Source of the DNA: Lachnospiraceae bacterium
Lineage (GTDB): Bacteria; Bacillota; Clostridia; Lachnospirales; Lachnospiraceae
Reading direction: 5' to 3'
Length of the DNA stretch: 56,945 nucleotides
Assembly (NCBI GenBank): GCA_017621075.1
Contig: JAGATV010000055.1
Location: 1-56,945, forward strand
Notes under the pieces: generated by a model
Seen by the model: only the letters and a program-made list of their open reading frames with translations
Database searches by the model: none
Told to the model about the DNA's origin: nothing
In this document: piece after piece, positions 45,807 through 54,555 of the stretch
Numbering within the stretch: the first letter of the stretch is position 1
How the letters are laid out: every line of letters begins with the position of its first letter
Made by a program: the position numbers and the translations under genes

Positions 45807-47432
45807 TCACTTCTGCTTCATGGCAAATTTCTCTTGATACATCATCTTATCCGCACGCCTGGAAGTGTCACGGATATCGTAATCAAGCCTCTTGTCATAC
45901 ACCACATACCCACAGGCGATCTCCATGAACACATCCTCGCTCTGTCTGTTAAAATCATCCACCATTTCCTTTAGGCCGGACACAAGCTTCTTACATAACT
46001 CTATGCTGCCGTTGGGGATCAACACGCAGAATTCATCGCCGCCCATGCGGTAACATTTTCCCTTCTCTCCAAAAATATGCTCTATGATCTGTGCACTTTC
46101 CCGAATATAAAGATCTCCCTTTTCATGTCCGAGGGTATCGTTACACTTCTTTAAATCGTTCAGATCCAGTGCCACTACGATACAGTGTTCCGGTCGGAAT
46201 TCTTCGCTGTTCACATAGACGTCATAAGCAGTGCGGTTGTATAATCCGGTAAGCTGGTCATGATAGGCCATGCGCTCAAAGGCCTTGGCATGCATCCCCA
46301 CGTTCATCAACTGCCGGATGCCTTTCATGGAAAAGTATCCCTGCACGAAAATATACACCATAAAACAGGTCATGCCGATCAACGTGTTCTGCTGCCAGCC
46401 AAGCAGATAGTACAGCAGCACATCCAGGGCAAATCCGCAGGCACATACCGTCAGGCACAGGGCATTGCGCTTTAGCTTGGGATTCCAGCCCACTTCATGC
46501 ACTTCCCGGATTACCATGACCAGGGCAAGGAACAGATTTGCCGCCAGACTTGCATGGACCAGAACCAGTGTCTCACTCATATCGGTGATCCCGGTAAACT
46601 GCAGGATCAGCACCACCGCCGCGGTGATCAGGCTGATGAAACAACCCACATACCACACAATGCTCTCCCGGGATCGGAACAGTTCTTTTAAAAACAGCAG
46701 AAGCGGCACACAGACCAGCATCAGCGCAAGATAAGGTGCGATGGACAGGGAGAGATATCCCGGGAACATCAGCTTGACTGCCGCAGTATCCATCAGTTTC
46801 CAAATCCCCAGCTGCACCGCAAAAAGCCCTAAGAGCCATATCGATATGTCGATTTCCGCATTTCTGTAATTATACAGGGTAAATACAATAAAGATAAGCC
46901 CTGCCAAAACAGCAAGGACTCCCAATATCATATCCGGCACATCCGCCCGGATACGGTCCTTGACAATATCAAACTTGGTTCCAAAATAGAAATCCGGCGC
47001 CCTGTCCACGGCTTTTTGGTACACCGGCACGATCACCACCCTCAGTGTCCTTCCGTTGTCGGATTCCTCCAGCATGATACTGTTCCACACACAGCCCGGC
47101 GTCCGCCCGAAGGGATTCTTGCTGTCCGCCGCCATCCGGTAAATTGGTTCCTCATCCAAGAACACCTCTATATTCTGGTGATAACTGTAAAAGATCAGCT
47201 CCCTGTAAGCCTCGCTGACCCCCCGGATCTCCCAGACATACTCCTGCACAATTCCCTGGGGCGCAGAGGCATCCGGGACAGTGACCAGTTCCTTTTGCGG
47301 CAGGAGCTCATACCCCGACTTTGCCGCCTTTTGGGTCACCTCGATGTCAAAATCAGCAGTAATATATACAAAAAGAATCGCCAACAGCAAAAAGAAAAAC
47401 AGATATGTCCTCTCTACAAACTTCTTCATCAT
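45807..47432 (-). CDS. Membrane-bound diguanylate cyclase (GGDEF)
   Basis: A 541-residue membrane protein. TM1 lies at about 10-28, an extracellular beta-rich domain of about 150 residues follows, then seven or so membrane helices (about 190-380), and a C-terminal GGDEF domain with YHDQLTGLYNRTAYD, VALDLNDLKKCNDTLGHEKG and RMGGDEFCVLIP. No RxxD inhibitory site stands before GGDEF. The N-terminal layout resembles that of the hybrid kinase at 25921-28965. The ATG at 47432 has AGAAGGG upstream; earlier in-frame codons add a stretch without a ribosome site. It is co-transcribed with malQ. Confidence 0.9.
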   Translation of the reverse strand: MMKKFVERTYLFFFLLLAILFVYITADFDIEVTQKAAKSGYELLPQKELVTVPDASAPQGIVQEYVWEIRGVSEAYRELIFYSYHQNIEVFLDEEPIYRMAADSKNPFGRTPGCVWNSIMLEESDNGRTLRVVIVPVYQKAVDRAPDFYFGTKFDIVKDRIRADVPDMILGVLAVLAGLIFIVFTLYNYRNAEIDISIWLLGLFAVQLGIWKLMDTAAVKLMFPGYLSLSIAPYLALMLVCVPLLLFLKELFRSRESIVWYVGCFISLITAAVVLILQFTGITDMSETLVLVHASLAANLFLALVMVIREVHEVGWNPKLKRNALCLTVCACGFALDVLLYYLLGWQQNTLIGMTCFMVYIFVQGYFSMKGIRQLMNVGMHAKAFERMAYHDQLTGLYNRTAYDVYVNSEEFRPEHCIVVALDLNDLKKCNDTLGHEKGDLYIRESAQIIEHIFGEKGKCYRMGGDEFCVLIPNGSIELCKKLVSGLKEMVDDFNRQSEDVFMEIACGYVVYDKRLDYDIRDTSRRADKMMYQEKFAMKQK

Positions 47433-47547
47433 TCTTGCCGATTCCCTTCTTTTTATTCCATACACAGCCGTCCCTGGCAAAAAAATAAGCACAGACACTT
47501 ACGGCCTGCGCTTATTATAGCATTTATGGGAATCTGCTTCAACAATT

Positions 47548-48486
47548 TTACCTGATCAGATACACAAAATATGTGGCATATCCTGTCAAAAGCAGGACAC
47601 CGCCCATCCTGCCGAGCTTTTTCTTCGGCAGGACACAGAAGAACAAGAGGACCATGGCTGCCACCGCCACGATGCTGTCCACCAGAAAGTCCCCACTGTA
47701 GACCACCGGCGTGATCAGTGCCGTGGTGCCCACCACGAACAGGATATTAAAGATATTGCTTCCCACGATATTGCCTACCGCAATGTCAGGCTTGCCCTTG
47801 ATGGCTGCAGTAACACTGGTGACCAGTTCCGGCAGAGAAGTGCCAAGGGCCACAATGGTCAGACCGATGAATCTCTCGCTCATGCCGAAGCTTCGCGCCA
47901 GGCCGGTAGCCGCATCCACCGCAATATCACTGCCCCACACTACCACGAACGCACCGAATACGATCAAAAACAGTAGCTTTAAGACAGATTCCTGTTTGTG
48001 GGTCTCTTCCTCCTTGTCCGGGGCATTTCCTTTCTTTGCCATATATAAGAGATACAACAGGTAAAGGATCATGAAAGCCCAGAAGACCACACCCTCCAGG
48101 CGGCTGATCTGATGATCCGAAAGCCCCAGGACCGCCAGAAGCACCGTGATCAGAATGGTAAAGGGGATTTCATAACAGACTGTGGACTTCTGCACGGCAA
48201 TGGCACAGATCACAGAGGTCAGTCCCAGAATGACCAGCACATTCATGATGTTGCTCCCCACCACATTACCGATGGTAATTTCCGCACTTCCCTGAACTGC
48301 TGCCGAAATGCTCACTGCCGCTTCCGGCAGGGAGGTACCCATGGCCACGATGGTCAGACCGATGACCAGTTGGGGGATCCCCAGCCTGTCTGCCACCTTG
48401 GATGCTCCGTCCACGAACCAGTCCGCCCCTTTCATCAGCATGGCAAAACCAACTACCAACAATACTAACTGCACTACAATTTCCAT
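47548..48486 (-). CDS. Na+/Ca2+ exchanger family protein (YrbG-like)
   Basis: A 312-residue antiporter with about ten membrane helices and the two alpha repeats that define the family: GLTIVAMGTSLPEAAVSISA, then GNVVGSNIMNVLVILGL in the first half, and GLTIVALGTSLPELVTSVTA, then GNIVGSNIFNILFVVGT in the second. It is expected to exchange Na+ for Ca2+ or a related divalent ion. A conserved acidic loop separates the halves. AGGAGG precedes the ATG. A long leader with a terminator-like hairpin lies upstream, so expression is probably controlled by attenuation. Confidence 0.93.
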   Translation of the reverse strand: MEIVVQLVLLVVGFAMLMKGADWFVDGASKVADRLGIPQLVIGLTIVAMGTSLPEAAVSISAAVQGSAEITIGNVVGSNIMNVLVILGLTSVICAIAVQKSTVCYEIPFTILITVLLAVLGLSDHQISRLEGVVFWAFMILYLLYLLYMAKKGNAPDKEEETHKQESVLKLLFLIVFGAFVVVWGSDIAVDAATGLARSFGMSERFIGLTIVALGTSLPELVTSVTAAIKGKPDIAVGNIVGSNIFNILFVVGTTALITPVVYSGDFLVDSIVAVAAMVLLFFCVLPKKKLGRMGGVLLLTGYATYFVYLIR

Positions 48487-48538
48487 AATCTCCTCCTGTC
48501 TGAAAATGGCATCTTCCTTTAGTATGTGCTATGAAATC

Positions 48539-48574
48539 AAAAAAGACTCCCAGCACACAGGTGCTAAAAGTCTT
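48539..48574 (-). terminator. Terminator-like hairpin in the leader of the exchanger gene
   Basis: On the minus strand the stem AAGACT/AGTCTT, an internal loop, and AGCAC/GTGCT with a 4-base loop are followed by TTTTTT. It lies between the promoter and the exchanger start codon, so it works as an attenuator if the promoter call is right. Confidence 0.75.
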
Positions 48575-48672
48575 GTTCTCTCATTATGGAATGAAAGCGT
48601 GTAACCACGGCGCTGCTTCTTGCTCTATGCCGGGGTATGTTGATTACACGTTACAACTACTCCCTCTTAACT
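48575..48672 (-). ncRNA. Structured leader, possible riboswitch, upstream of the exchanger gene
   Basis: About 100 bases of leader before the attenuator hairpin. An early GGGAGTAG and a later CAACATACCC ... AGCAAGA recall the conserved loops of the yybP-ykoY manganese riboswitch. A 7-base pairing CGTGTAA/TTACACG closes part of the element. The closing helix expected for yybP-ykoY is not obvious, so the class is uncertain. No T-box motif is seen. Confidence 0.45.
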
Positions 48673-48678
48673 TAGAAT

Positions 48679-48707
48679 ACCGTATCATCTTTGTCGGAAT
48701 TTGTCAA
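48679..48707 (-). promoter_or_regulatory. Promoter of the exchanger gene
   Basis: Minus strand: TTGACA (48702-48707), 17 bases, TACGGT (48679-48684). The -35 is perfect and the -10 is weak. It places the transcript start near 48672, about 185 bases before the coding sequence. Confidence 0.55.
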
Positions 48708-48786
48708 GTACCGGCGATGCAGCCGCCCCTGCACGGCATCATCCCCCTGCAAAATGCTATTTTTGAAAAAATCCTCTCTGAATTCC

Positions 48787-48814
48787 TTGAAATTTATTTT
48801 TGACGTGCTATAAT
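48787..48814 (+). promoter_or_regulatory. Promoter of the tRNA-Gly/tRNA-Val unit
   Basis: Plus strand: TTGAAA (48787-48792), 16 bases, TATAAT (48809-48814), ten bases before tRNA-Gly. Confidence 0.75.
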
Positions 48815-48823
48815 AATATTCAT

Positions 48824-48894
48824 GCAGATATGGTTCATCGGTAGAACGCTAGCTTCCCAAGCTGGAAAGGCGGGTTCGACTCCCGTTATCTGCT
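48824..48894 (+). tRNA. tRNA-Gly (anticodon CCC)
   Basis: Cloverleaf: acceptor GCAGATA/TATCTGC with discriminator T, anticodon loop TTCCCAA (CCC), T arm with GGTTCGACTCC. CCA is not encoded. Confidence 0.95.
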
Positions 48895-48911
48895 TTGATC
48901 CGAAAGGATAT

Positions 48912-48985
48912 GGAAGCATAGCTCAGCTGGGATGAGCGTCCGCCTCACACGCGGGAGGCCACGGGTTCGAGCCCCGTTGCTTCCA
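48912..48985 (+). tRNA. tRNA-Val (anticodon CAC)
   Basis: Cloverleaf: acceptor GGAAGCA/TGCTTCC with discriminator A, anticodon loop CTCACAC (CAC), T arm with GGTTCGAGCC. It follows tRNA-Gly by 17 bases on the same transcript. Confidence 0.95.
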
Positions 48986-48991
48986 TTTTTT

Positions 48992-49025
48992 TGCGCAGAT
49001 TTTCCTATAAGATCTGCGCATTTTT
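48992..49025 (+). terminator. Terminator after tRNA-Val
   Basis: Perfect 9-base stem TGCGCAGAT/ATCTGCGCA with an 11-base loop, then TTTTT. Confidence 0.85.
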
Positions 49026-49030
49026 AATCA

Positions 49031-49111
49031 TGCGGATGAGGGGACTTGAACCCCTACATCATAGATACTAGAACCTAAATCTAGCGCGTCTGCCAATTCC
49101 GCCACATCCGC
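49031..49111 (-). tRNA. tRNA-Leu (anticodon UAG)
   Basis: Minus strand: acceptor GCGGATG/CATCCGC with discriminator A, anticodon stem CTAGA/TCTAG around loop TTTAGGT (TAG), a longer variable arm as expected for class II, and T loop GGTTCAAGTCC. It lies just downstream of the MATE gene on the same strand. Confidence 0.93.
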
Positions 49112-49150
49112 AGTTATCTGTATGATTATACCTTTCCGGGCCCGGATTTG

Positions 49151-50548
49151 TCACCCCCGGAGCCTCTCTTCCCCCGCTTCCCCTTCTTCCTTCTCCCCGA
49201 TATGCCGGATGATCTTTTGGTAAATGCGCACCAGGAAATAAGTACTCATCCCCACGCTGGCAAGCTCCGCAATGGGAAAGGACCACCAGATCAGATCCAC
49301 ATCGCCGCTTAAGGACAAAAGCTTTGCCACAGGCAAAAGTACACACAGCTGTCTGGCGATGGACACAAGCATGCTGTAGACACCGTTTCCCAACGCCTGG
49401 AACACACTTCCCACCACGATGCAATATCCCGCAAACACAAAGCTTAAGCTGATGATCCGAAGGGCCACAGCTCCCATGGCAAGGATTTCCGGTGTGGCAT
49501 GGAACAGCCCAAGAAGCTGTGCCGGCATCACCTGCATCAGGACGAGACCACAAAGCATGATGCCTACGGCATAGAGGATGCTGCTCTTCATGGTCCTGAT
49601 GACACGGTCACGCCTGCCTGCCCCATAATTGTAGGCAATGATGGGCACCATGCCGTTATTGAGTCCGAATATGGGCATGAAGACAAAACTCTGCAGTTTA
49701 AAGTAAACGCCGAATACCGTCTGGGCGGCACCGAAGGAGGCCAGGATGAGATTCATGCCATATGTCATGACGGAACCGATGGCCTGCACCACAATGGAAG
49801 GGGCGCCTACCTTGTAAATATGCAGGATCAATTCCCCGTCAGGCCTGAATCCCTTCATGGAAAGATGGATCTCCCGATTGTATTTCAGGTTAAAGAAGAT
49901 CGCCAGGGCTGCAGCCACCATCTGGCCTGCCACAGTGGCTGCAGCGGCTCCCGCCACACCCATCCGGGGCATACCGAACCAGCCGAAGATCAGGATGGGG
50001 TCCAGGATCAGATTGATGATGGCTCCGGTCCCCTGGGTGATCATGGTAAAAAAAGTCTTTCCGGTAGACTGCAGTATCCTCTCGAAGGTGGTCTGCAAAA
50101 AGATGCCGATGCCGGCAATGCAGCAGATCCCAAGATACGTCACGCCGTATTCCCTGACTTCCGGGATCCGGGTCTGGCTGGCAAAAAAGGGCCTGCTGAC
50201 CAGGATGCCCACCACCGCAAATACCAGATAGCTCATCACCGCCAGAAAGATACCGTTCCTTGCAATGATATTGGCTTTCTCAAATTCTTTCTCCCCCAAT
50301 GTCTTGGACAGGAAAGCATTGATACCCACCGCCGTGCCTACCGCCACTGCGATCATCAGGCTCTGGATGGGAAATGCCAGGGAAACCGCACGCAGGGCAT
50401 GTTCATTGATCCGGGACACGAAGATACTGTCCACGATATTGTAAAGAGCCTGCACCAGCATGGAGATCATCATGGGCAGGGACATACTGAGCAGAAGCCG
50501 ATTGACGGGCATGACACCCATCTTATTCTCTTTTGTTGTTTCCCGCAT
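49151..50548 (-). CDS. MATE family efflux transporter
   Basis: A 465-residue membrane protein with 12 hydrophobic segments. Family features include LLLSMSLPMMISMLVQALYN, then IVDSIFVSRI in TM1, the LDPILIFGWFGMPRMGVAGA region that ends the first half, and the second-half repeat FGLNNGMVPIIAYNYGAGR. It is expected to export cationic compounds or other small molecules using Na+ or H+. The ATG at 50548 follows AAAGGA; a longer open frame upstream runs into tRNA-Lys and is not coding. It lies downstream of a four-tRNA group on the same strand. Confidence 0.93.
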   Translation of the reverse strand: MRETTKENKMGVMPVNRLLLSMSLPMMISMLVQALYNIVDSIFVSRINEHALRAVSLAFPIQSLMIAVAVGTAVGINAFLSKTLGEKEFEKANIIARNGIFLAVMSYLVFAVVGILVSRPFFASQTRIPEVREYGVTYLGICCIAGIGIFLQTTFERILQSTGKTFFTMITQGTGAIINLILDPILIFGWFGMPRMGVAGAAAATVAGQMVAAALAIFFNLKYNREIHLSMKGFRPDGELILHIYKVGAPSIVVQAIGSVMTYGMNLILASFGAAQTVFGVYFKLQSFVFMPIFGLNNGMVPIIAYNYGAGRRDRVIRTMKSSILYAVGIMLCGLVLMQVMPAQLLGLFHATPEILAMGAVALRIISLSFVFAGYCIVVGSVFQALGNGVYSMLVSIARQLCVLLPVAKLLSLSGDVDLIWWSFPIAELASVGMSTYFLVRIYQKIIRHIGEKEEGEAGEERLRG

Positions 50549-50643
50549 TGCATATTCCTTTCTTATATTCCCTGTTTTATGTTGCTTTTCAACAGGTGTA
50601 CCGTTCCAAACAAAAACATCACTTTTACAAGTGATGTTCTTCA

Positions 50644-50716
50644 TGAGACATCGGGGATTCGAACCCCGGACAACTTGATTAAAAGTCAAGTGCTCTACCG
50701 ACTGAGCTAATATCCC
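50644..50716 (-). tRNA. tRNA-Lys (anticodon UUU)
   Basis: Minus strand: acceptor GGGATAT/ATGTCTC with discriminator A, anticodon loop CTTTTAA (TTT), T loop GGTTCGAATCC. Confidence 0.95.
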
Positions 50717-50732
50717 ATCCGTATAAAAGAAA

Positions 50733-50804
50733 CAGGGCTAGCTGGATTCGAACCAGCGAATGCAGCAGTCAAAGTGCTGTGCCTTACCGCTTGGCGATAG
50801 CCCT
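50733..50804 (-). tRNA. tRNA-Gln (anticodon UUG)
   Basis: Minus strand: acceptor AGGGCTA/TAGCCCT with discriminator G, anticodon loop CTTTGAC (TTG), T loop GGTTCGAATCC. Confidence 0.95.
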
Positions 50805-50851
50805 AAAGTATGACACCAAGCGTGTCATCAAGACACATCTTACAGCATGAG

Positions 50852-50926
50852 GGTGGATAATGGGATTCGAACCCATGGCCTCCAGAGCCACAATCTGGCG
50901 CGCTAACCAGCTGCGCTATACCCACC
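50852..50926 (-). tRNA. tRNA-His (anticodon GUG)
   Basis: Minus strand: anticodon loop TTGTGGC (GTG). The extra 5' G typical of tRNA-His is present and pairs with the discriminator C. T loop GGTTCGAATCC. Confidence 0.95.
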
Positions 50927-50963
50927 ATATACAGAAACAGAAGTCCTTATGAGCCTGTCCCAA

Positions 50964-51037
<74 letters not shown>

Positions 51038-51149
51038 ATACCGTTTGGTGTTTCCACACAAACCGACGAAGCATATTGTAACTTATTATTCGCAGTTTGT
51101 CAACACTTTTACCTATTTATTTTTGCATTTTTTGCATCAACAGATACCC

Positions 51150-51178
51150 TTGTGTTTTCCTCCGTTTCACAGTATACT
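51150..51178 (+). promoter_or_regulatory. Promoter of the TRIC-like channel gene
   Basis: Plus strand: TTGTGT (51150-51155), 17 bases, TATACT (51173-51178), 56 bases before the start codon. Confidence 0.6.
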
Positions 51179-51233
51179 TGAGCTGATGATTGATACACAG
51201 ATTTGTACAGGTCTTTGGGCAGAAGGGAAGTTT

Positions 51234-51902
51234 ATGCAGATTTTTTTAGAGAATACCGATACCTTTATTTTCATAATAGAACTCATCGGCACCATTGCCT
51301 TTGCCTCCTCCGGCACCCTGACTGCCTTTAAACAGGAGATGGATATTTTCGGTGTCAATGTACTGGCCATCATCACGGCAGTAGGCGGCGGATGTATCCG
51401 GGATCTGATCATCGGCAACACCCCTCCCGTCATGTTCCGGGAGCCTGTCTATGCTCTGGTGGCAATGATCACATGCAATGTTCTGATCCTGCTTTTCTAT
51501 CTGAACCGCAGGCACCTTACCGGTATCTTTTTCCAGTCTTACGAGCGGCTCATGCTGATCCTGGATGCCATCGGACTGGGCATCTTTACCGTGACAGGCG
51601 TCAGCACAGGCATGCACACTCCCTATTATGACAATCTGTTCCTGGTAGTGTTTTTAGGAGTCATCACCGGAGTGGGCGGCGGTGTCCTTCGGGATATCCT
51701 TGCGGTGCAGAAGCCTTATATCCTGGTCAAGCACGTCTATGCCTGTGCGTCTCTGCTGGGCGCTCTCTGCTGTGCCCTTCTGTGGCCTTTTGGCAGTATC
51801 CTGGCTATATGGGTGGGCGCCGCTGTGGTCCTGGTGATCCGGATCCTGGCCATGACCTTCCGCTGGAACCTCCCCAAGGTGACGGAAGGACATTCTGCGT
51901 GA
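51234..51902 (+). CDS. TRIC-like cation channel family protein (UPF0126)
   Basis: A 222-residue membrane protein with seven hydrophobic helices built from two repeats. Each repeat carries the family motif GGGxxRD: VGGGCIRDLIIGNTPPVMFR in the first and VGGGVLRDILAVQKPYILVK in the second. Prokaryotic members of the trimeric intracellular cation channel family conduct K+ or Na+; the role in cells is not well known. The ATG at 51234 has AGAAGGGAAG upstream. The frame is open for 63 more codons upstream, but these run over the promoter. Confidence 0.9.
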   Translation: MQIFLENTDTFIFIIELIGTIAFASSGTLTAFKQEMDIFGVNVLAIITAVGGGCIRDLIIGNTPPVMFREPVYALVAMITCNVLILLFYLNRRHLTGIFFQSYERLMLILDAIGLGIFTVTGVSTGMHTPYYDNLFLVVFLGVITGVGGGVLRDILAVQKPYILVKHVYACASLLGALCCALLWPFGSILAIWVGAAVVLVIRILAMTFRWNLPKVTEGHSA

Positions 51903-51921
51903 CCGAAGGATGCGATCCGGC

Positions 51922-51950
51922 TTGCATTTCCTTGTTGCCTAAGATATAAT
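51922..51950 (+). promoter_or_regulatory. Promoter of the YfhO-family gene
   Basis: Plus strand: TTGCAT (51922-51927), 17 bases, TATAAT (51945-51950). The transcript would start about 51957, which favours the downstream ATG at 51996 over the one at 51960. Confidence 0.7.
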
Positions 51951-51995
51951 TTTACTGATATGTTTTCCAAATATTACCGTGACAAGGATATGCAC

Positions 51996-54473
51996 ATGAA
52001 TCAACAAAACAAGCTGCTCCGTTCAGAGCGCAACATTCACCGCCTTATCTATATGGCTTCCTTTCTCATTTCCGCCCTGGGGATGCTTCTGATCCTCAAG
52101 GCCAGAGGCTTCTATCCTTTCAAGGACACCACCCTGTTCGTTATGGATATGCAGGATCAGTATGTGGAATTCTATGCTTCCCTGCGCTACCTCTTTGGGG
52201 GTGACAACTCCCTGTTCTATTCCAGGTCCCGCTCCATGGGCGGCAATTATATCGGTCTCTTTGCTTATTATATTGCAAGTCCTCTTGCATTTCTCACCCT
52301 GCTTTTTCCTGTGGAACAGATGCCTTTGGCGATCACGGTCCTGTCCGTCCTGAAAATCGGGCTCTGCGGTCTGAGTTTTTCCGTATATGCTGTCTATCTC
52401 TGGGAATACCGGTCGATCCCTTCTGCTAAAACGGCTGATATCGCCTGCCAATGGGTGCAGCTGTCGGTGATCCCACTTTCCGTTTCTTATGCCCTGATGT
52501 CCTATAATATCACCTATCTGTGCTGTCTGATGTGGCTGGATGGCGTGATCTTCCTGCCCATGATCCTTCTTGGTGTGGAAAAACTCTTAGACGGCAAAAA
52601 GGGCCTGCACTACACGCTTTCCCTGGCCGGACTGTTTCTCTGCAACTATTACACCGGCTACATGGTAGGAATCTTCACCGCCCTCTATCTCCTTTTCCGG
52701 GGACTGACACAGCTTGACAAAACAGCGGTTAAGCATTCCTTCCAAACCTTTTTTAAAATTGTGGCACGTTTTGCTTTCTGTACCCTGCTTGCACTGGGCC
52801 TTGCGGCTCCCATCCTGCTTCCGGTAATACGGGATCTGTCTGCCGGGCGGCTCAGCACCACCAATATGCTGCCGGACTCTCCTTACAATTTCCAGCCCTT
52901 CCCGGCACTGCTCGGCCAACTTTCCAACGGCGCTTACATAAGCCTGGACAATTCCGGACTCCCTGCCATCTATTGCGGATACCTTATCCTTGGGGCAGGG
53001 CTTTGGTTCTTTCTGTCCCGCAGGATTTCCATAAAGGAAAAGCTGGGGGCGCTGATCCTTTTGGGGATCTTTGCCTTAAGCTTTTATTATGTATACCCTG
53101 ACCTGATCTGGCACGGTTTCAAGCGCCCGGTCTGCTTCCCTTACCGCTATGCCTTCTTGTGCAGTTTTTTGCTGCTCTATATGGCCCTTAGGGCTTTTAT
53201 CTGCCTTCCCTGGAGAAAACTGCCCACTTTATGGCAGCGCAGGCCCATTTTTGAAATCCTCCTGGTAATCCTCATGCTGGAAACCGCCATAGATATGGGG
53301 ATCAACGGAAGAGATATCCTATTTCAGATTGGCAATCAGTTCGCCTACAATCCCTTATCTGATTATGAAAGTTTCCTTGCATCAACGGAATCTTTGATCA
53401 CTGACATTCAACAGGATGATGACGGGCTCTACCGCATCAACTCAGGCTACGAATATTCCAAAAACGACGCCATGCTTCTTGGCTATAACGGCATGACCCA
53501 CTATTCTTCCACTTTTAACGCCTCCGTCAATTCCCTGACCTCAAACCTGGGACTGGCACAGATTCATTTCTGGAATTCGGGTTATGGCTCCAATCCCCTG
53601 CTGGACAGCCTGTTTTCCGTAAAATATATCCTGGCACAGCACCCTGTGCCGAAATCCTATATTCTGCGCAAGGATACCGGTGTTATATGGGAAGAAAATG
53701 CAGGGTCCACAGCTTCTTATGTCAATCCCACGGCACTGCCCATGGTGTACAGTGCCCCGGCGGTGTCCCTGAACCCTGAGACAGACACTCCCGATCCCTA
53801 CCGGAACCAGAACGCTCTCCTGAATGCCATTGCCGGCACCCAAACAGAGTATTTCACAGAATATACCTGTTTGACACAAGCCCGGGACACCGGATTCAGC
53901 TATACCTTTACCGCCGATTCCACCAATCCGGTATATCTGTATCTGGACACCGCAGAATACCTTCCTTACGGTCCCAAAACGGTTTGGGTCAACGGCTGTG
54001 CGGTAGGGGGATACTTTACCTCCGAAACCCTCTGCAGCCTGTATCTGGGGACCTTCTCTCCCGGGCAGCAGGTGGTGGTGGAGATCCCGGAACAGACCAT
54101 GGCTCCCAACGCTGTGATGATCGCCCAGCTTCACATCGATGAGACCACCCGGACCCTGAATACCCTTCAGGAAAAGGGCATGAATATCACCGCACACAGC
54201 GGGGGACATTTCAGCGGAACCATCACCCTTACGGACGGCGATACCATCCTGACCTCCATTCCTTATGACGATGGCTGGACCGTAAAAATAGACGGCCGTA
54301 AAGTACCTACCGAAAAATTTGCAGACACTTTCCTGGCAGTCAGGGCCGAAAGCGGAGAACATACTCTTTCCTTCTCCTACCTGTCACCGGGATTTGCGGC
54401 AGGCATGCTCTTGTTCCTTGCCGCTCTGCTTTTGGGAAGTGCTTATTTCCTTCTTCCCAATAAAACCTCATAA
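51996..54473 (+). CDS. YfhO family membrane protein
   Basis: An 825-residue protein with about 12 membrane helices in the first 450 residues, a large extracellular domain, and a last helix at the C-terminus (FAAGMLLFLAALLLGSAYFL). Family marks are ALGMLLILKARGFYPF, MDMQDQYVEFYASLRYLF and the acidic first outside loop typical of GT-C-like glycosyltransferases. B. subtilis YfhO is linked to glycosylation of lipoteichoic acid; the sugar here is unknown. The ATG at 51996 follows AAGGAT. An ATG at 51960 would be almost leaderless and has no ribosome site. Confidence 0.88.
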   Translation: MNQQNKLLRSERNIHRLIYMASFLISALGMLLILKARGFYPFKDTTLFVMDMQDQYVEFYASLRYLFGGDNSLFYSRSRSMGGNYIGLFAYYIASPLAFLTLLFPVEQMPLAITVLSVLKIGLCGLSFSVYAVYLWEYRSIPSAKTADIACQWVQLSVIPLSVSYALMSYNITYLCCLMWLDGVIFLPMILLGVEKLLDGKKGLHYTLSLAGLFLCNYYTGYMVGIFTALYLLFRGLTQLDKTAVKHSFQTFFKIVARFAFCTLLALGLAAPILLPVIRDLSAGRLSTTNMLPDSPYNFQPFPALLGQLSNGAYISLDNSGLPAIYCGYLILGAGLWFFLSRRISIKEKLGALILLGIFALSFYYVYPDLIWHGFKRPVCFPYRYAFLCSFLLLYMALRAFICLPWRKLPTLWQRRPIFEILLVILMLETAIDMGINGRDILFQIGNQFAYNPLSDYESFLASTESLITDIQQDDDGLYRINSGYEYSKNDAMLLGYNGMTHYSSTFNASVNSLTSNLGLAQIHFWNSGYGSNPLLDSLFSVKYILAQHPVPKSYILRKDTGVIWEENAGSTASYVNPTALPMVYSAPAVSLNPETDTPDPYRNQNALLNAIAGTQTEYFTEYTCLTQARDTGFSYTFTADSTNPVYLYLDTAEYLPYGPKTVWVNGCAVGGYFTSETLCSLYLGTFSPGQQVVVEIPEQTMAPNAVMIAQLHIDETTRTLNTLQEKGMNITAHSGGHFSGTITLTDGDTILTSIPYDDGWTVKIDGRKVPTEKFADTFLAVRAESGEHTLSFSYLSPGFAAGMLLFLAALLLGSAYFLLPNKTS

Positions 54474-54485
54474 ATACGTCAAAAC

Positions 54486-54516
54486 GCCGGGCCCAAACGG
54501 ACCCGGCATTCTTTTT
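54486..54516. terminator. Terminator between the YfhO gene and pfk
   Basis: Nine-base arms GCCGGGCCC / GGACCCGGC (one mismatch) with a 4-base loop. T-rich on both sides, it can serve both convergent genes. Confidence 0.8.
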
Positions 54517-54555
54517 GCATTCTATGTATCTGTCTTTGGCACTGATCCCATACTC

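Noticed and set aside
48487-48823. T-box leader upstream of the exchanger
   Set aside because: The conserved T-box bulge sequence is absent and the downstream gene is not related to amino acids.
50549-50689. N-terminal extension of the MATE gene
   Set aside because: The extension overlaps tRNA-Lys, while the ATG at 50548 has a clear ribosome site.
49499-50710. Long open frame (403 codons) on the plus strand opposite the MATE gene
   Set aside because: It is antisense to a clear MATE transporter, has a His/Asp/Gln-rich sequence with no domain, and runs over tRNA-Lys.
51045-51233. N-terminal extension of the TRIC-like gene
   Set aside because: It covers the promoter at 51150-51178 and lacks family similarity; the ATG at 51234 has AGAAGGG.
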